Part shown: piece after piece, positions 19,802 through 30,489 of the stretch
How the letters are laid out: each line of letters begins with the position of its first letter
How positions within the stretch are numbered: position 1 is the stretch's first letter
NCBI RefSeq assembly: GCF_000018025.1
Contig: NC_009831.1
Location: forward strand, 868,001-932,000
Origin: Shewanella sediminis HAW-EB3
GTDB lineage: Bacteria > Pseudomonadota > Gammaproteobacteria > Enterobacterales > Shewanellaceae
Direction of reading: 5' to 3'
DNA length: 64,000 nucleotides
Made by a program: the position numbers and the translations under genes
Notes under the pieces: model-generated
Told to the model about the DNA's origin: nothing
The model's database searches: none
What the model saw: only the letters and a program-made list of their open reading frames with translations

Positions 19802-21154
19802 TTACCTTAATACAAGGTATAGGCTACTTTTTCCACGCTTGATCTTAAGTGCAACGGCGCCTTGCTGATCTTTAAGTGTTGCCTTAAGTGATTTCAGATC
19901 GTCAATCGAAGAGCGATTAACTCCAACAATGACATCTCCTTTTTGCAATCCACTGGCCGCAGCAGGCGAGTTTTGTGCAATATCAGTGATCTCAACACCA
20001 TCATCGCTATTTTCCAGTGTCGCCCCGGCAAGCATTGGGTGAACGGCACCAGCCGCAGCTTCAATCGTCTTGCTCGCTTCACCTAGGACTGCGGTAACGC
20101 TTTCTTCATCTCCGTCTCGAATCAGGCCAAACTCTACTTTTGCACCAGCCCCCATAGTGGCGACTTTAGCCCTCAGTTCCTGGAAGCTCTTAATCTTACG
20201 ACCATTGACACTGGTGATGATATCACCGGCCTTGATGCCAGCCTTATCGGCGGCACTATCTGTCATAACCTGATCGACAAAGCCGCCATGTTGGGTATCC
20301 AGACCAAAGCCTTGAGCGAGTTCACTGGTCAGGTCTCTGCCGGAAACGCCGAGTACACCACGACGGACTTCCCCGTGTTCGATAATTTGATCGACTAAGT
20401 TGTTGACCATATTGGCAGGTATAGCAAACCCAATTCCAACATTGCCGCCTCCTGGAGCCACGATAGCGGTATTGATCCCGATAAGATCCCCGTTGAGATT
20501 AACCAGTGCACCACCCGAGTTACCGCTGTTGATTGCGGCATCGGTTTGAATGAAGTTTTCAAGCATCTCTATACCCAGGCCCGAGCGTCCCATTGCACTC
20601 ACAATGCCTGAAGTGACTGTCTGTCCCAGACCAAATGGGTTACCGATAGCGACTGCAAAATCGCCGACTCTAAGTTCATCTGAGTCTGCGCGTTTTACTG
20701 CAACCAGATTTTTAGCCTTTATCTGTAGTAAAGCAATATCCGACTCAGCATCTGTGCCGATAAGTTTTGCTTCGACTTCACGTCCGTCATGAAGTCCGAT
20801 AAGGATCTCATCGGCACCGTCGATTACATGATTGTTGGTGACGATATACCCTTTATTCGCATCAATAATGACGCCCGAACCTAATCCACGGAAAGGCCGC
20901 TCTTGAACTTGTTCTTGAGGCGCGTTAGGACCAAAGAAGTAGCGGAAGGCGTCGGGGATTTTTTTCTTAGAAACATGTGTTCCCGATACTGCAACGGCGA
21001 CAACGGCAGGTGTTGTGCGCTCTAGCATAGGTGCAAGGCTGGGGACACTCTGTCCGTCAACGGCCATCGGAATCGCAGCTTGGGATATTGCTGGCATCAT
21101 AGTAAGCGAGGCTGTCAGGATAGCTGCAGAAAGTAAGCTTAATTTTGTTTTCAT
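19802..21154 (-). CDS. degQ: Periplasmic serine endoprotease DegQ/DegP
   Basis: A 450-residue HtrA protease/chaperone for misfolded envelope proteins. Signal peptide ends near ISQAA (about 27). Catalytic His109 (TNNHVIDG), Asp139 (ESDIALLQ) and Ser213 (NSGNSGGAL); two PDZ domains at about 255-350 and 360-450. The short LA loop and the degQ-degS arrangement favour DegQ over DegP; in organisms with only one such gene it covers both roles. A sigma-E-like promoter may precede it. Confidence 0.93.
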   Translation of the reverse strand: MKTKLSLLSAAILTASLTMMPAISQAAIPMAVDGQSVPSLAPMLERTTPAVVAVAVSGTHVSKKKIPDAFRYFFGPNAPQEQVQERPFRGLGSGVIIDANKGYIVTNNHVIDGADEILIGLHDGREVEAKLIGTDAESDIALLQIKAKNLVAVKRADSDELRVGDFAVAIGNPFGLGQTVTSGIVSAMGRSGLGIEMLENFIQTDAAINSGNSGGALVNLNGDLIGINTAIVAPGGGNVGIGFAIPANMVNNLVDQIIEHGEVRRGVLGVSGRDLTSELAQGFGLDTQHGGFVDQVMTDSAADKAGIKAGDIITSVNGRKIKSFQELRAKVATMGAGAKVEFGLIRDGDEESVTAVLGEASKTIEAAAGAVHPMLAGATLENSDDGVEITDIAQNSPAAASGLQKGDVIVGVNRSSIDDLKSLKATLKDQQGAVALKIKRGKSSLYLVLR

Positions 21155-21262
21155 CTATTCATGGCTCCAATATCGGAAATGGATTTATGATCTCTTGAAT
21201 ATGTCTATTTGATTGTCTTTCATTGTCATTTCAAGAGATATTAAAGATCAATTGTTACTGAT

Positions 21263-21290
21263 TCCGACCCTAAGCATAGGATGAAAGTTC
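21263..21290 (-). promoter_or_regulatory. Possible sigma-E promoter of degQ
   Basis: On the minus strand GAACTT (21290-21285) is followed after 15-16 bp by GGTCGGA (21269-21263). This resembles the sigma-E consensus GGAACTT and GGTCAAA with correct spacing, about 110 bp before the degQ start. The -10 is imperfect. Confidence 0.4.
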
Positions 21291-21307
21291 ATGATTATTA
21301 ACAAAGG

Positions 21308-21682
21308 TTAATTATTTTGGTTTACGATGATGACGTTGTCGGTATCGAGTTGCTCATGAGTCTGACTAGATCGCGTATCCACAGTCTCCTTTGCACTAAA
21401 GGTTGGCAGTGCCTTAGCCTTGCTTTTGGGGGCTAAGGTGTTGGCTGCTTCATTCCATTGTCTGTTGACCCTGTTTAATTGCTCGGTTAGTTCGGCCAGC
21501 TGCTTATAGTGCCCCTCAAAATGATCGGTGACCTCTTGTTTATGTTGACCTAACTCTAAACGAGTCTGCTCCAATACCTTATCTTTACTGGTTGACTCAT
21601 TATTGCGCGCGACGATAGTCCTGCCTACGTAGCCTAAGACGATGCCTAATACAAAAGTTGCAATGACTAATGGCCATTCCAT
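21308..21682 (-). CDS. zapG: Z-ring associated protein ZapG (YhcB, DUF1043)
   Basis: A 124-residue bitopic protein with an N-terminal transmembrane helix (PLVIATFVLGIVLGYVG) followed by a coiled-coil segment rich in Glu/Gln/Leu (about 35-85) and a disordered tail. This is the DUF1043 layout; in E. coli YhcB links envelope growth and division. Position between degQ and the divergent zapE is typical. Confidence 0.9.
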   Translation of the reverse strand: MEWPLVIATFVLGIVLGYVGRTIVARNNESTSKDKVLEQTRLELGQHKQEVTDHFEGHYKQLAELTEQLNRVNRQWNEAANTLAPKSKAKALPTFSAKETVDTRSSQTHEQLDTDNVIIVNQNN

Positions 21683-21872
21683 ATAACACTCCTCGCTGTT
21701 CGAAAATCGAGTATGACTAATAAAACATGACTAATAAAACTTAGTACATTGGTGATCATCGGCATGATACCATATACCCAAACAACCTCGAAGAGTTGAC
21801 CATTTTCTTATACCGATTGGTATTAGCATGTCGAGATAGTGGTTCATTTAAGGATAAAAGAGAATATTTCAC

Positions 21873-22979
21873 GTGTCTGATCTAACTCCATGGCAACATT
21901 ACCAGCAAGATTTAAACCGAGCCGACTTCTCTCATGACACTGCGCAGGAACAAGCCGTAAAAAGCTTGCAGCGTGTCTATGATGAATTGCAGCTGATGAA
22001 TTCGAAGCCAGGTGTATTCGGTAAGCTATCCTCTTTACTGGGGGCCAAGCCTCAAACGGTTCAGGGGCTCTATCTATGGGGAGGCGTCGGGCGCGGTAAG
22101 ACATACCTGATGGACACCTTCTTTGATTCTCTGCCTGGTGATAAAAAATTACGGGCCCACTTTCACCGTTTCATGCATCAAATTCATATCGATCTCGACG
22201 GTTTGAAAGGGCAAAGGGATCCCTTATTGATCATTGCCAAGCAGATGTCTGAGCAATATCAGGTGATCTGTTTCGATGAGTTCTTCGTCTCCGATATTAC
22301 CGACGCCATGTTACTCGGCACTCTTTTTCAGGCTCTCTTCAAAGAGGGCGTCGCTTTGGTCGCTACATCAAATATCATTCCCGACGAGCTATATAGGAAT
22401 GGTTTACAGAGAGCTCGGTTCCTGCCTGCAATAGCATTAATCAATAAGCATTGCCAGATCCTCAATGTAGACTCGGGAATCGATTATCGTCTACGGACAC
22501 TCGAGCAGGCGGAGATCTATCATTTTCCACTCGATGCCCAGGCCGATGAGAATCTACTCTCCTATTTCGATAAGCTGGCTCCGGAGTCTGAGGTATCCAC
22601 TACTGATATCGAAGTGGACGGGAGAGATATTGCAATCAGGAAGCAAGCTCAGGGAGTGTTGCTTGCTAATTTTAGGGATCTCTGTGACGGTCCCAGAAGC
22701 CAAAGAGATTATATGGAGATCGCCTGCCTTTATCACACTGTGCTGCTCAGTGGCGTTGAACAGATGGGTGACAAGCAAACGGGTGATGATATTGCCCGTC
22801 GATTTTTAGCCATGGTGGATGAGTTTTATGAGCGCAATGTAAAGCTGATCATATCGGCTGAAGTGTCGTTAGAGGCCATTTATAGTGAGGGCATGCTGGA
22901 TTTCGAGTTTAGGCGGTGTCGTTCCAGACTGACTGAAATGCAATCTCATGATTATCTGGCCCTAGAACATCTGCCCTGA
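21873..22979 (+). CDS. zapE: Cell division AFG1-like ATPase ZapE
   Basis: A 368-residue AAA-type ATPase of the AFG1/YhcM family, reported to act at the constricting Z-ring. GTG start at 21873. Walker A GGVGRGKT at 70-77 and Walker B VICFDEFFV (about 129-137), with LVATSNIIPDELY as sensor region. Divergent from zapG and upstream of rplM, a conserved gammaproteobacterial neighbourhood. Confidence 0.93.
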   Translation: MSDLTPWQHYQQDLNRADFSHDTAQEQAVKSLQRVYDELQLMNSKPGVFGKLSSLLGAKPQTVQGLYLWGGVGRGKTYLMDTFFDSLPGDKKLRAHFHRFMHQIHIDLDGLKGQRDPLLIIAKQMSEQYQVICFDEFFVSDITDAMLLGTLFQALFKEGVALVATSNIIPDELYRNGLQRARFLPAIALINKHCQILNVDSGIDYRLRTLEQAEIYHFPLDAQADENLLSYFDKLAPESEVSTTDIEVDGRDIAIRKQAQGVLLANFRDLCDGPRSQRDYMEIACLYHTVLLSGVEQMGDKQTGDDIARRFLAMVDEFYERNVKLIISAEVSLEAIYSEGMLDFEFRRCRSRLTEMQSHDYLALEHLP

Positions 22980-23104
22980 TTACTCTCTTTTTAGCTGTTT
23001 TAGCGCTTATTGGGTGGATACACTGAGAAAGCTGATAAATTTAATAAAAATTAGGTGATTTTTACCTCAGCTTTGACTATAATCCGCCACCTGCCCTCGT
23101 TACT

Positions 23105-23200
23105 CCATCAATATGATGGATGTTGTAAAGCCTAATTCTTTGCTCGAAGGGGCGGGGAATGGCACTATTTGTGTTATTTACCAATAATGGTAATAACATG
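23105..23200 (+). promoter_or_regulatory. Possible structured leader of the rplM operon
   Basis: The 254-bp gap before rplM has a -10-like TATAAT at 23078-23083 and then CCATCAATATGATGG (23105-23119), a short hairpin, and a second imperfect one around TTACCAATAATGGTAATAA (23178-23196). The L13-S9 operon is autoregulated in E. coli; a leader role here is inference. Confidence 0.3.
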
Positions 23201-23233
23201 TGAGACAGAATTTTAACATTGGGTTTTTGTAAA

Positions 23234-23665
23234 ATGAAGACTACTTTTACTGCTACACCAGAGACAGTCACTCGCGAGTGGTTTGTTGTTGACGCCGAAG
23301 GTAAAACTTTAGGTCGTATCGCTACTGAAATTGCATCACGTCTACGTGGTAAGCATAAGCCAGAGTATACGCCTCATGTCGATACCGGCGACTACATCAT
23401 CGTTATCAACGCTGAGAAAGTTACTGTTACTGGTAATAAAGCAAAAGGCAAAGTGTACTACTCGCATTCGGGTTTCATCGGTGGTATTAAGCAAATCACT
23501 TTTGAAAAGCTGCAAGACCATAAGCCTGAAATGATTATCGAGAAAGCAGTTAAGGGTATGTTACCTAAAGGTCCTTTAGGACGTGCCATGTTCCGTAAAC
23601 TTAAAGTTTACGCTGGTACAGAACATAACCACGCTGCACAACAACCTCAAGTTCTTGATATCTAA
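23234..23665 (+). CDS. rplM: 50S ribosomal protein L13
   Basis: A 143-residue L13 beginning [16 protein letters not shown]; the ATG at 23234 is preferred over the open frame from 23219 because it gives the family start. Conserved segments include [20 protein letters not shown] and the C-terminal [20 protein letters not shown]. Co-transcribed with rpsI 15 bp downstream. Confidence 0.98.
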   Translation: MKTTFTATPETVTREWFVVDAEGKTLGRIATEIASRLRGKHKPEYTPHVDTGDYIIVINAEKVTVTGNKAKGKVYYSHSGFIGGIKQITFEKLQDHKPEMIIEKAVKGMLPKGPLGRAMFRKLKVYAGTEHNHAAQQPQVLDI

Positions 23666-23679
23666 ACGGGATTAAGCTA

Positions 23680-24072
23680 ATGGCTGCAACTCAGTACTAC
23701 GGCACAGGCCGTCGCAAAACATCTACAGCTCGCGTATTCGCGAAAGTAGGAACTGGTAACATCGTTGTTAACCAACTTCCTCTAGATCAATATTTTGGTC
23801 GTGAAACTTCTCGTATGGTTGTTCGTCAGCCACTTGAGCTAGTTGAAATGACTGACAAGTTAGACATCTTTGTAACTGTTAAGGGTGGTGGTAACACTGG
23901 CCAAGCAGGTGCTATTCGTCACGGTATTACCCGTGCATTGATGGAACTTGATGAGTCACTACGTCCATCTCTACGTGCTGCTGGTTTCGTTACCCGTGAT
24001 GCTCGTAAAGTTGAGCGTAAGAAAGTTGGTCTACGTAAAGCACGTCGTAAGCCACAGTTCTCAAAGCGTTAA
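23680..24072 (+). CDS. rpsI: 30S ribosomal protein S9
   Basis: A 130-residue S9 with the [13 protein letters not shown] start and the basic C-terminal tail [12 protein letters not shown], whose final Lys-Arg contacts P-site tRNA in the ribosome. Second gene of the rplM-rpsI operon. Confidence 0.98.
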   Translation: MAATQYYGTGRRKTSTARVFAKVGTGNIVVNQLPLDQYFGRETSRMVVRQPLELVEMTDKLDIFVTVKGGGNTGQAGAIRHGITRALMELDESLRPSLRAAGFVTRDARKVERKKVGLRKARRKPQFSKR

Positions 24073-24092
24073 TATTTCGCTCTCGAGAATTC

Positions 24093-24121
24093 AAAAAACC
24101 CAGCTTTTGCTGGGTTTTTTA
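24093..24121 (+). terminator. Rho-independent terminator after rpsI
   Basis: AAAAAACCCAGC (24093-24104) pairs with GCTGGGTTTTTT (24109-24120). Confidence 0.92.
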
Positions 24122-24218
24122 TTGCCTGAAATTTAAAACTGCAACTCTTCTCTGTTTTTCTCCGCCTCTTTTGCTACTCTAGATCTAGTCGATCGTTCTG
24201 GATTGGAAACACTTAGTT

Positions 24219-24407
24219 ATGTCTTTGCAACTAATCATGATTGCTCTGGGAATCGTGCTCATTATTGAGGGAATCGGGCCACTTTTATTTCCTAATCGTT
24301 GGAGGGCATACTTGAAAGAAATTTCAAATCAAAATCAGCAACTTCTACAGCGTTTGGGTGGTGGTTTAGTCACCGCAGGTGTCGTTTTGTTGATTATTTT
24401 TTCATAA
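24219..24407 (+). CDS. DUF2065 family small membrane protein (YjeT-like)
   Basis: A 62-residue protein with two transmembrane helices (about 4-24 and 45-61) joined by a loop containing FPNRWRAYLKEIS, which is the DUF2065/YjeT pattern. It sits directly upstream of purA, where yjeT is also found in E. coli. Function unknown. Confidence 0.85.
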   Translation: MSLQLIMIALGIVLIIEGIGPLLFPNRWRAYLKEISNQNQQLLQRLGGGLVTAGVVLLIIFS

Positions 24408-24440
24408 AATACTTGCCTATCGCCCCTATAGATCTGCTAA

Positions 24441-25769
<1,329 letters not shown>

Positions 25770-25776
25770 TATATAG

Positions 25777-25799
25777 AGGCCGCGTTAAGCGGCCTTTTT
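25777..25799 (+). terminator. Rho-independent terminator after purA
   Basis: AGGCCGC (25777-25783) pairs with GCGGCCT (25789-25795), followed by T residues. Confidence 0.88.
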
Positions 25800-25835
25800 A
25801 TTGGGCTTCTTTATTAAGTCAAATTCAGGTAGTTC

Positions 25836-25862
25836 TCAAGAAATGCGTTATACTGCCGATGA
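25836..25862 (+). promoter_or_regulatory. FliA (sigma-28) type promoter of motX
   Basis: TCAA (25836-25839), exactly 15 bp, then GCCGATGA (25855-25862) matches the flagellar consensus TAAA-N15-GCCGATAA with one mismatch in each element. It lies 63 bp before the motX start and supports its flagellar role. Confidence 0.7.
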
Positions 25863-25924
25863 GATCAAGTACTGATGAGACAGAATATTTTTTTTACTAT
25901 GAGTATCCTGTCTGATCACTACTT

Positions 25925-26608
25925 ATGAATTTGTCGTTGAGAGAATCCATGTTGCGAGAAGTGCTAAAAGGTTCAATAAGAACCGTACTAAGATATCTAT
26001 TGGTTGCAATGTTTTCGCTATCACCCATGCTGAGCTGGGCTGATACGAAGGCGTTAGATATCTATAGTCAGGAGCAGCTCATTGAGCTTATTCGAACTAA
26101 ACAGTATCTCACCCGAGTGACGGGTGATGATTGTCAGCTAGTTCAGGATATTGAAGCCAGAGCAGAAGTACTGAAATTGCCGCTCTATCAGTACTTATGG
26201 GCAGAGATGCTCAATTATGGAATTTGCGTGAAGGCGAACCCTCCCAGAGGCATCTCTCTGCTAAGAAATTCTGCAGAACAGGGTAGCGCCGAGGCGATGG
26301 TGAGAATTGCCGAGTACTACCATGACGGCCAATTTGTGATCCAGGATAAAGAGCGTGCGATTCATTATGTATTGCCCGCAGCAGCCAATGGTGACCTGCC
26401 GGCACGGTTGATGTTAGTCAGGTTGTTTGGTGAGGGCTATGGTAGTCCAAGAGATTTTGAGATGGCATACCATTGGCTGTATAACGATGTATTTAGTGAT
26501 GAGGCTACCAAGAAAGAAGCCTTAGAATTATTGAAGGTGCTCGAAGAGAAAATGCCGCCCAGCGCGATAGCTAGGGCAAAACAGGAGCACCTGAGATCCC
26601 GTAAATGA
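25925..26608 (+). CDS. motX: Sodium-driven flagellar motor protein MotX
   Basis: A 227-residue exported protein with Sel1-type TPR repeats (EQGSAEAMVRIAEYYHDG, then NGDLPARLMLVRLFGEGYG). MotX with MotY forms the periplasmic T-ring holding PomAB stators in Vibrio and Shewanella. The predicted signal peptide ends after SPMLSWA (about 39); a later start at the Met of MLREVLK is also possible. Support comes from the Sel1 repeats, the purA-motX-rnr position as I recall it in Shewanella genomes, and the sigma-28 promoter upstream. A generic Sel1 protein is the alternative. Confidence 0.82.
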   Translation: MNLSLRESMLREVLKGSIRTVLRYLLVAMFSLSPMLSWADTKALDIYSQEQLIELIRTKQYLTRVTGDDCQLVQDIEARAEVLKLPLYQYLWAEMLNYGICVKANPPRGISLLRNSAEQGSAEAMVRIAEYYHDGQFVIQDKERAIHYVLPAAANGDLPARLMLVRLFGEGYGSPRDFEMAYHWLYNDVFSDEATKKEALELLKVLEEKMPPSAIARAKQEHLRSRK

Positions 26609-26622
26609 TACCAGTTGGTATG

Positions 26623-26641
26623 ACCCGGATAATTTCCGGGT
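26623..26641 (+). other. Hairpin between motX and rnr
   Basis: ACCCGGA (26623-26629) and TCCGGGT (26635-26641) form a 7-bp stem with a 5-nt loop, followed by A residues rather than T. It ends 19 bp before the rnr start and could be a weak intercistronic element; it is not a standard terminator. Confidence 0.35.
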
Positions 26642-26660
26642 AAAAAATTTGAGATATTGA

Positions 26661-29162
26661 ATGATCAAAGATCCGCATTTGAAGCGTGAACAAGAAAATT
26701 ATGAAAACCCCATTCCTAGCCGCGAGTTTATTTTAGAGTACTTGCGATCTGAAACATCACCTCTGAACCGTGAACGTATAGCCACAGCTCTGAAGATCGA
26801 AGGTGAAGAGCAGCTTGAAGCACTCAGGCGTCGCCTGCGTGCCATGGAGCGTGACGGTCAGTTAGTCTTTACCCGTGGTCAAGCCTATGGTTTACCAGAG
26901 AGAATGGACCTGTTAACAGGAACGATTATTGGGCATAAAGATGGTTTTGGCTTCCTGAAGCTTGAGGAGGGCGGTGACGACCTCTTTATTAATAACCGTG
27001 ACATGCAGATGTATTTTCACGGCGATAAGGTACTGGCACAAAAAGCTGGTGTCGATCGCAAAGGCCGCCGTGAAGCCAGACTCGTTCGTTTAGTCGAGCA
27101 GAGAACTGCCGCTCTCGTGGGCCGTTTCCATCTGGATTCAGGTATGGCTTTTGTTATCGCCGATGACAGAAGAATAACCCAAGAGATCCTAATTCCTGAC
27201 GAAGATCGCAATGGTGCCCGTCAAGGCGATATTGTGGTGTTAGAGCTCACTCGTCGACCAGGCCGATATGTTAAAGCGGCAGGTAAAGTAACCGAGGTGC
27301 TGGGTCAGCAGATGGCACCGGGAATGGAGATCGAGATTGCCCTGCGTAACTACGATCTACCCCATACCTGGTCGGGATTGATTGAGAAAAAATTGCGTGC
27401 GATTCCCGATGAAGTGACTGAGGCAGACAAAGAGGCGCGAGTCGATCTCAGAGGTTTGCCGCTGGTTACTATCGATGGCGAAGATGCCCGCGATTTCGAT
27501 GACGCTGTATATGCTGAAAAGAAAAAGAGTGGTGGCTGGCGCTTATGGGTCGCTATCGCCGATGTTAGCCATTACGTGCGCACTGAATCTGCACTGGACA
27601 GAGAGGCACGTAGCCGAGGTAACTCAGTCTATTTTCCATCGCAAGTGATCCCTATGCTGCCGGAGAAGATCTCAAACGGATTATGCTCTTTGATGCCTGA
27701 GGTCGATCGTCTGTGTATGGTCGCTGAGATGACGATCTCTGCTGCTGGTAAATTATCGGGTTACAAGTTCTACCCTGCCGTGATGCACTCTCATGCTCGT
27801 CTGACTTATACCCAAGTGGCCGATATGCTCGAAGGTGGAGAGGTGAGTGATAAGCTCAAACCTATTTTCCCACACCTTCAGACGCTGCAGTCTCTGTACC
27901 TGACTCTAGACGAGACTCGCGCCGAACGCGGTGCTATCGCATTTGAAACTACTGAGACTCAGTTCGTTTTCAATGATGACAGGAAGATTGACAGCATAGT
28001 GCCACGCAATCGCAATCAGGCGCATAAGATCATTGAAGAATGCATGATCTTAGCCAACGTTGCCTCGGCTAAGTTTGTGAAAAAGCACAAAGGTGAAGTG
28101 CTTTATCGCGTACATGAGTCACCATCTGAGCAGAAGTTAACTAACTTCAAAGACTTCTTGAAAGAGCGTGGTTTAACCATGGAAGGCGGGCTTGAGCCTA
28201 CGCCTAAAGATTATCAGGCCATCATGGAGAAGATTGCCGATAGACCCGATGCCGAACTGATTCAGGTGATGTTGTTACGCTCTATGCGTCAGGCAACATA
28301 CACCCCGGATAACGAAGGGCACTTTGGTTTAGCCCTGGAGGCATATTCGCATTTTACTTCGCCTATTCGTCGCTACCCGGATCTGATCCTGCATCGCGTC
28401 ATTCGTTATCTGTTAGCGAAGGAGAAAGGTGAGGCGAAAGAGAAGTGGACGCCCTGTGGTGGTTACAATTATCAAATTGAAGAGCTCGACCTGCTAGGTG
28501 AAGAGTGTTCGACCACAGAGCGCCGAGCCGATGAAGCGACGCGTGACGTGAGTGACTGGCTCAAGTGTGAATTTATGCAGGACCATGTCGGTGATACGTT
28601 CGAGGCTGTAATTGCCTCCGTGACCCACTTCGGCATGTTTGTTCGTTTAGATAAACTGTTTATCGATGGTCTGGTTCATATCTCCAGTCTGGGTAGCGAT
28701 TACTATCAATATGATAATATGCGCCAACGCCTGGTCGGTGAAGCCTCGGGTCAAGTCTATCAACTTGGTGATGCGGTAACGGTTAAGGTCGCCGGTGTTA
28801 ATCTTGATGATCGTCAGATCGATCTGATGATGGCGGGTGAGGAAGGTAAGTCTAAACGTCCAAGCCGTGGCAAGAAGCCGATGACAGCCCGTGAGAGAGT
28901 GAATGCCGAAGGCGCCAAATTGGCCAAGGGTGATAAGAGCGACAAGCCTAAACGACGCGGTTCTCGCTCAAAAGCCGGTAAGGGTAAAGCTTCTGGTGAA
29001 AAGAGCCTAGGTTCTGGTAAAACGAGTACAAGTGGTGGAGCTAAGAAGTCCGGCGCTAAAACAGCAACGGCAGCTAAGAAGTCGAAGGCTAAAAAGTCTT
29101 CAGCAAAAAAGAGCTCGGCCAAGCGTAAAGTCAAAGCAAGCAATAGAGACAGTAATAGATGA
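26661..29162 (+). CDS. rnr: Exoribonuclease R
   Basis: An 833-residue 3'-5' exoribonuclease that degrades structured RNA and takes part in tmRNA-linked and rRNA quality control. N-terminal winged-helix domain (about 20-90), cold-shock domains, RNB catalytic domain with the metal-binding cluster [13 protein letters not shown] (about 271-283), S1 domain (about 640-725), then a long tail of about 100 residues very rich in Lys, Ser, Ala and Gly. Such basic tails occur in gammaproteobacterial RNase R. It overlaps rlmB by 4 nt. Confidence 0.96.
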   Translation: MIKDPHLKREQENYENPIPSREFILEYLRSETSPLNRERIATALKIEGEEQLEALRRRLRAMERDGQLVFTRGQAYGLPERMDLLTGTIIGHKDGFGFLKLEEGGDDLFINNRDMQMYFHGDKVLAQKAGVDRKGRREARLVRLVEQRTAALVGRFHLDSGMAFVIADDRRITQEILIPDEDRNGARQGDIVVLELTRRPGRYVKAAGKVTEVLGQQMAPGMEIEIALRNYDLPHTWSGLIEKKLRAIPDEVTEADKEARVDLRGLPLVTIDGEDARDFDDAVYAEKKKSGGWRLWVAIADVSHYVRTESALDREARSRGNSVYFPSQVIPMLPEKISNGLCSLMPEVDRLCMVAEMTISAAGKLSGYKFYPAVMHSHARLTYTQVADMLEGGEVSDKLKPIFPHLQTLQSLYLTLDETRAERGAIAFETTETQFVFNDDRKIDSIVPRNRNQAHKIIEECMILANVASAKFVKKHKGEVLYRVHESPSEQKLTNFKDFLKERGLTMEGGLEPTPKDYQAIMEKIADRPDAELIQVMLLRSMRQATYTPDNEGHFGLALEAYSHFTSPIRRYPDLILHRVIRYLLAKEKGEAKEKWTPCGGYNYQIEELDLLGEECSTTERRADEATRDVSDWLKCEFMQDHVGDTFEAVIASVTHFGMFVRLDKLFIDGLVHISSLGSDYYQYDNMRQRLVGEASGQVYQLGDAVTVKVAGVNLDDRQIDLMMAGEEGKSKRPSRGKKPMTARERVNAEGAKLAKGDKSDKPKRRGSRSKAGKGKASGEKSLGSGKTSTSGGAKKSGAKTATAAKKSKAKKSSAKKSSAKRKVKASNRDSNR

Positions 29163-29899
29163 AAAAACAAGATTTCACCTTCGGAATTCACGCCGTAGAA
29201 GCGGTACTAAAGCACAGTCCAGAACGAGTGATCGAAATGTGGGTGCAGGCTGGCCGCGATGATCAAAGATTAGCTACGCTACTGCAGATGGCTGCTGAAT
29301 ACGGTGTTTCAGTGCAAACATCTGCGCGAAAAGTTCTTGATGAAAAGTCTGATAATGGACAACACCAAGGTGTACTAGCCCGCGTAAAAGCCGTAAAGCA
29401 GCTCAATGATAATGATCTGTTAGCACTGGTAGAGAAGACTGAAACCCCTTTCTTCCTAATCTTAGACGGTGTTACCGATCCGCATAATCTGGGTGCCTGT
29501 CTGCGTAATGCCGATGCCGCCGGAGTACACGGCGTTATTGTTCCTCGTGATAACTCTGTAGGCTTAACGCCAACAGTGAGCAAAGTGGCATGTGGTGCGG
29601 CAGAAGTTGTGCCTCTGTTTCAGGTGACCAATCTAGCGCGCACCATGAAGAGCCTGCAAGATAAAGGCGTGTGGATTGTTGGCGCAGCGGGAGAAGCCGA
29701 TAGCGACCTATACAAGACAGATCTTAAAGGTTCTCTTGCTATCGCCATGGGCGCCGAAGATAAAGGTCTGCGTCGTCTGACTCGTGAGAGTTGCGATTCG
29801 ATTGCATCGATACCTATGTCTGGGTCTGTCTCGAGCCTGAATGTCTCGGTTGCCAGCGGGATCTGTTTGTTTGAGGCTGTACGCCAGAGATTAGGTTAA
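29159..29899 (+). CDS. rlmB: 23S rRNA (guanosine-2'-O-)-methyltransferase RlmB
   Basis: A 246-residue SpoU/TrmH-family enzyme that methylates G2251 (E. coli numbering) of 23S rRNA. N-terminal substrate-binding domain, then the SPOUT knot with motifs [25 protein letters not shown] and the C-terminal [19 protein letters not shown]. Translationally coupled to rnr, as in E. coli. Confidence 0.96.
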   Translation: MKKQDFTFGIHAVEAVLKHSPERVIEMWVQAGRDDQRLATLLQMAAEYGVSVQTSARKVLDEKSDNGQHQGVLARVKAVKQLNDNDLLALVEKTETPFFLILDGVTDPHNLGACLRNADAAGVHGVIVPRDNSVGLTPTVSKVACGAAEVVPLFQVTNLARTMKSLQDKGVWIVGAAGEADSDLYKTDLKGSLAIAMGAEDKGLRRLTRESCDSIASIPMSGSVSSLNVSVASGICLFEAVRQRLG

Positions 29900-29954
29900 G
29901 TTTCTGAAAACTTAACTATCGTCATTTTGGGAGCTTGTATTCCATAGTGTATCG

Positions 29955-29990
29955 AATGCCGATGCGGATTAGTCTTCATCGGCATTTTTT
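29955..29990 (+). terminator. Rho-independent terminator after rlmB
   Basis: AATGCCGATG (29955-29964) pairs exactly with CATCGGCATT (29977-29986), followed by a T-run. A second inverted repeat without T-run, GTTAAGTTT/AAACTTAAC, lies at 29895-29916. Confidence 0.88.
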
Positions 29991-30067
29991 GTTTTTCATC
30001 GTTCGGTTTGATGACCGTTACCGGCATTGATGAGTTTATGAAAGTCGAACCTTCATGGTTATCTATC

Positions 30068-30178
30068 ACCTGCGGTGAGCGCATGTGCAGATACTTCTAC
30101 GAAACGCCGTAAATCCTTCCATGGAGGCTCGACGATGGCATCCATGCCATCAACGTCCGCAGCCGCATCTACACTGGG
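30068..30178. repeat. Palindrome-containing intergenic repeat-like block
   Basis: The 590-bp stretch between rlmB and the tetraheme cytochrome has no convincing gene. It contains GATGGCATCCATGCCATC (30134-30151), a perfect palindrome with 2-bp centre, preceded by CCTTCCATGGAGG. This text resembles dispersed intergenic repeats of Shewanella genomes, but family membership is recalled, not tested. Confidence 0.45.
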
Positions 30179-30437
30179 TTATTTTTCTCTTCGATTAGAC
30201 CTGAATAACTTGCTCGCTCATGGCATCGAATAAACGATATACTGTCTAAACGATCGCGTAACACATGTTGGAAGGGCTACTGAATTCCCTGACTGCCATT
30301 GACCAAATAATTGTTGGTGTCTTGGTTATCTGTTGCTTCGATAAAGGGGATAAACAGCCAATGAGGCGGAAGTCTCAATTCCGCGAGATGGTCACAGAAC
30401 TTGCAAGATTCTACAGTGAAGTGATTTTGCGCTATCT

Positions 30438-30458
30438 GTATATTTGCTCTGAATATAC
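30438..30458. promoter_or_regulatory. Inverted repeat upstream of the tetraheme cytochrome
   Basis: GTATAT (30438-30443) and ATATAC (30453-30458) are exact inverted copies with a 9-bp spacer, 31 bp before the cytochrome start. A 21-bp dyad of this kind could be an operator for the neighbouring LuxR-type regulator. The link is inference. Confidence 0.35.
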
Positions 30459-30489
30459 GGCACCTTCTTTGCCGTGTCTGTTGGAGTAA

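Noticed and set aside
26623..26641. Terminator between motX and rnr
   Set aside because: The stem is followed by A residues, not T, on the coding strand, so it is reported only as a hairpin.
28814..29191. 125-codon minus-strand ORF opposite the rnr tail
   Set aside because: Leu/Ala-rich antisense of the Lys/Ala/Ser-rich RNase R tail; compositional artefact.
30265..30489. 74-codon ORF before the tetraheme cytochrome
   Set aside because: No ribosome site, no recognisable domain, and it crosses the dyad and promoter region; treated as non-coding.
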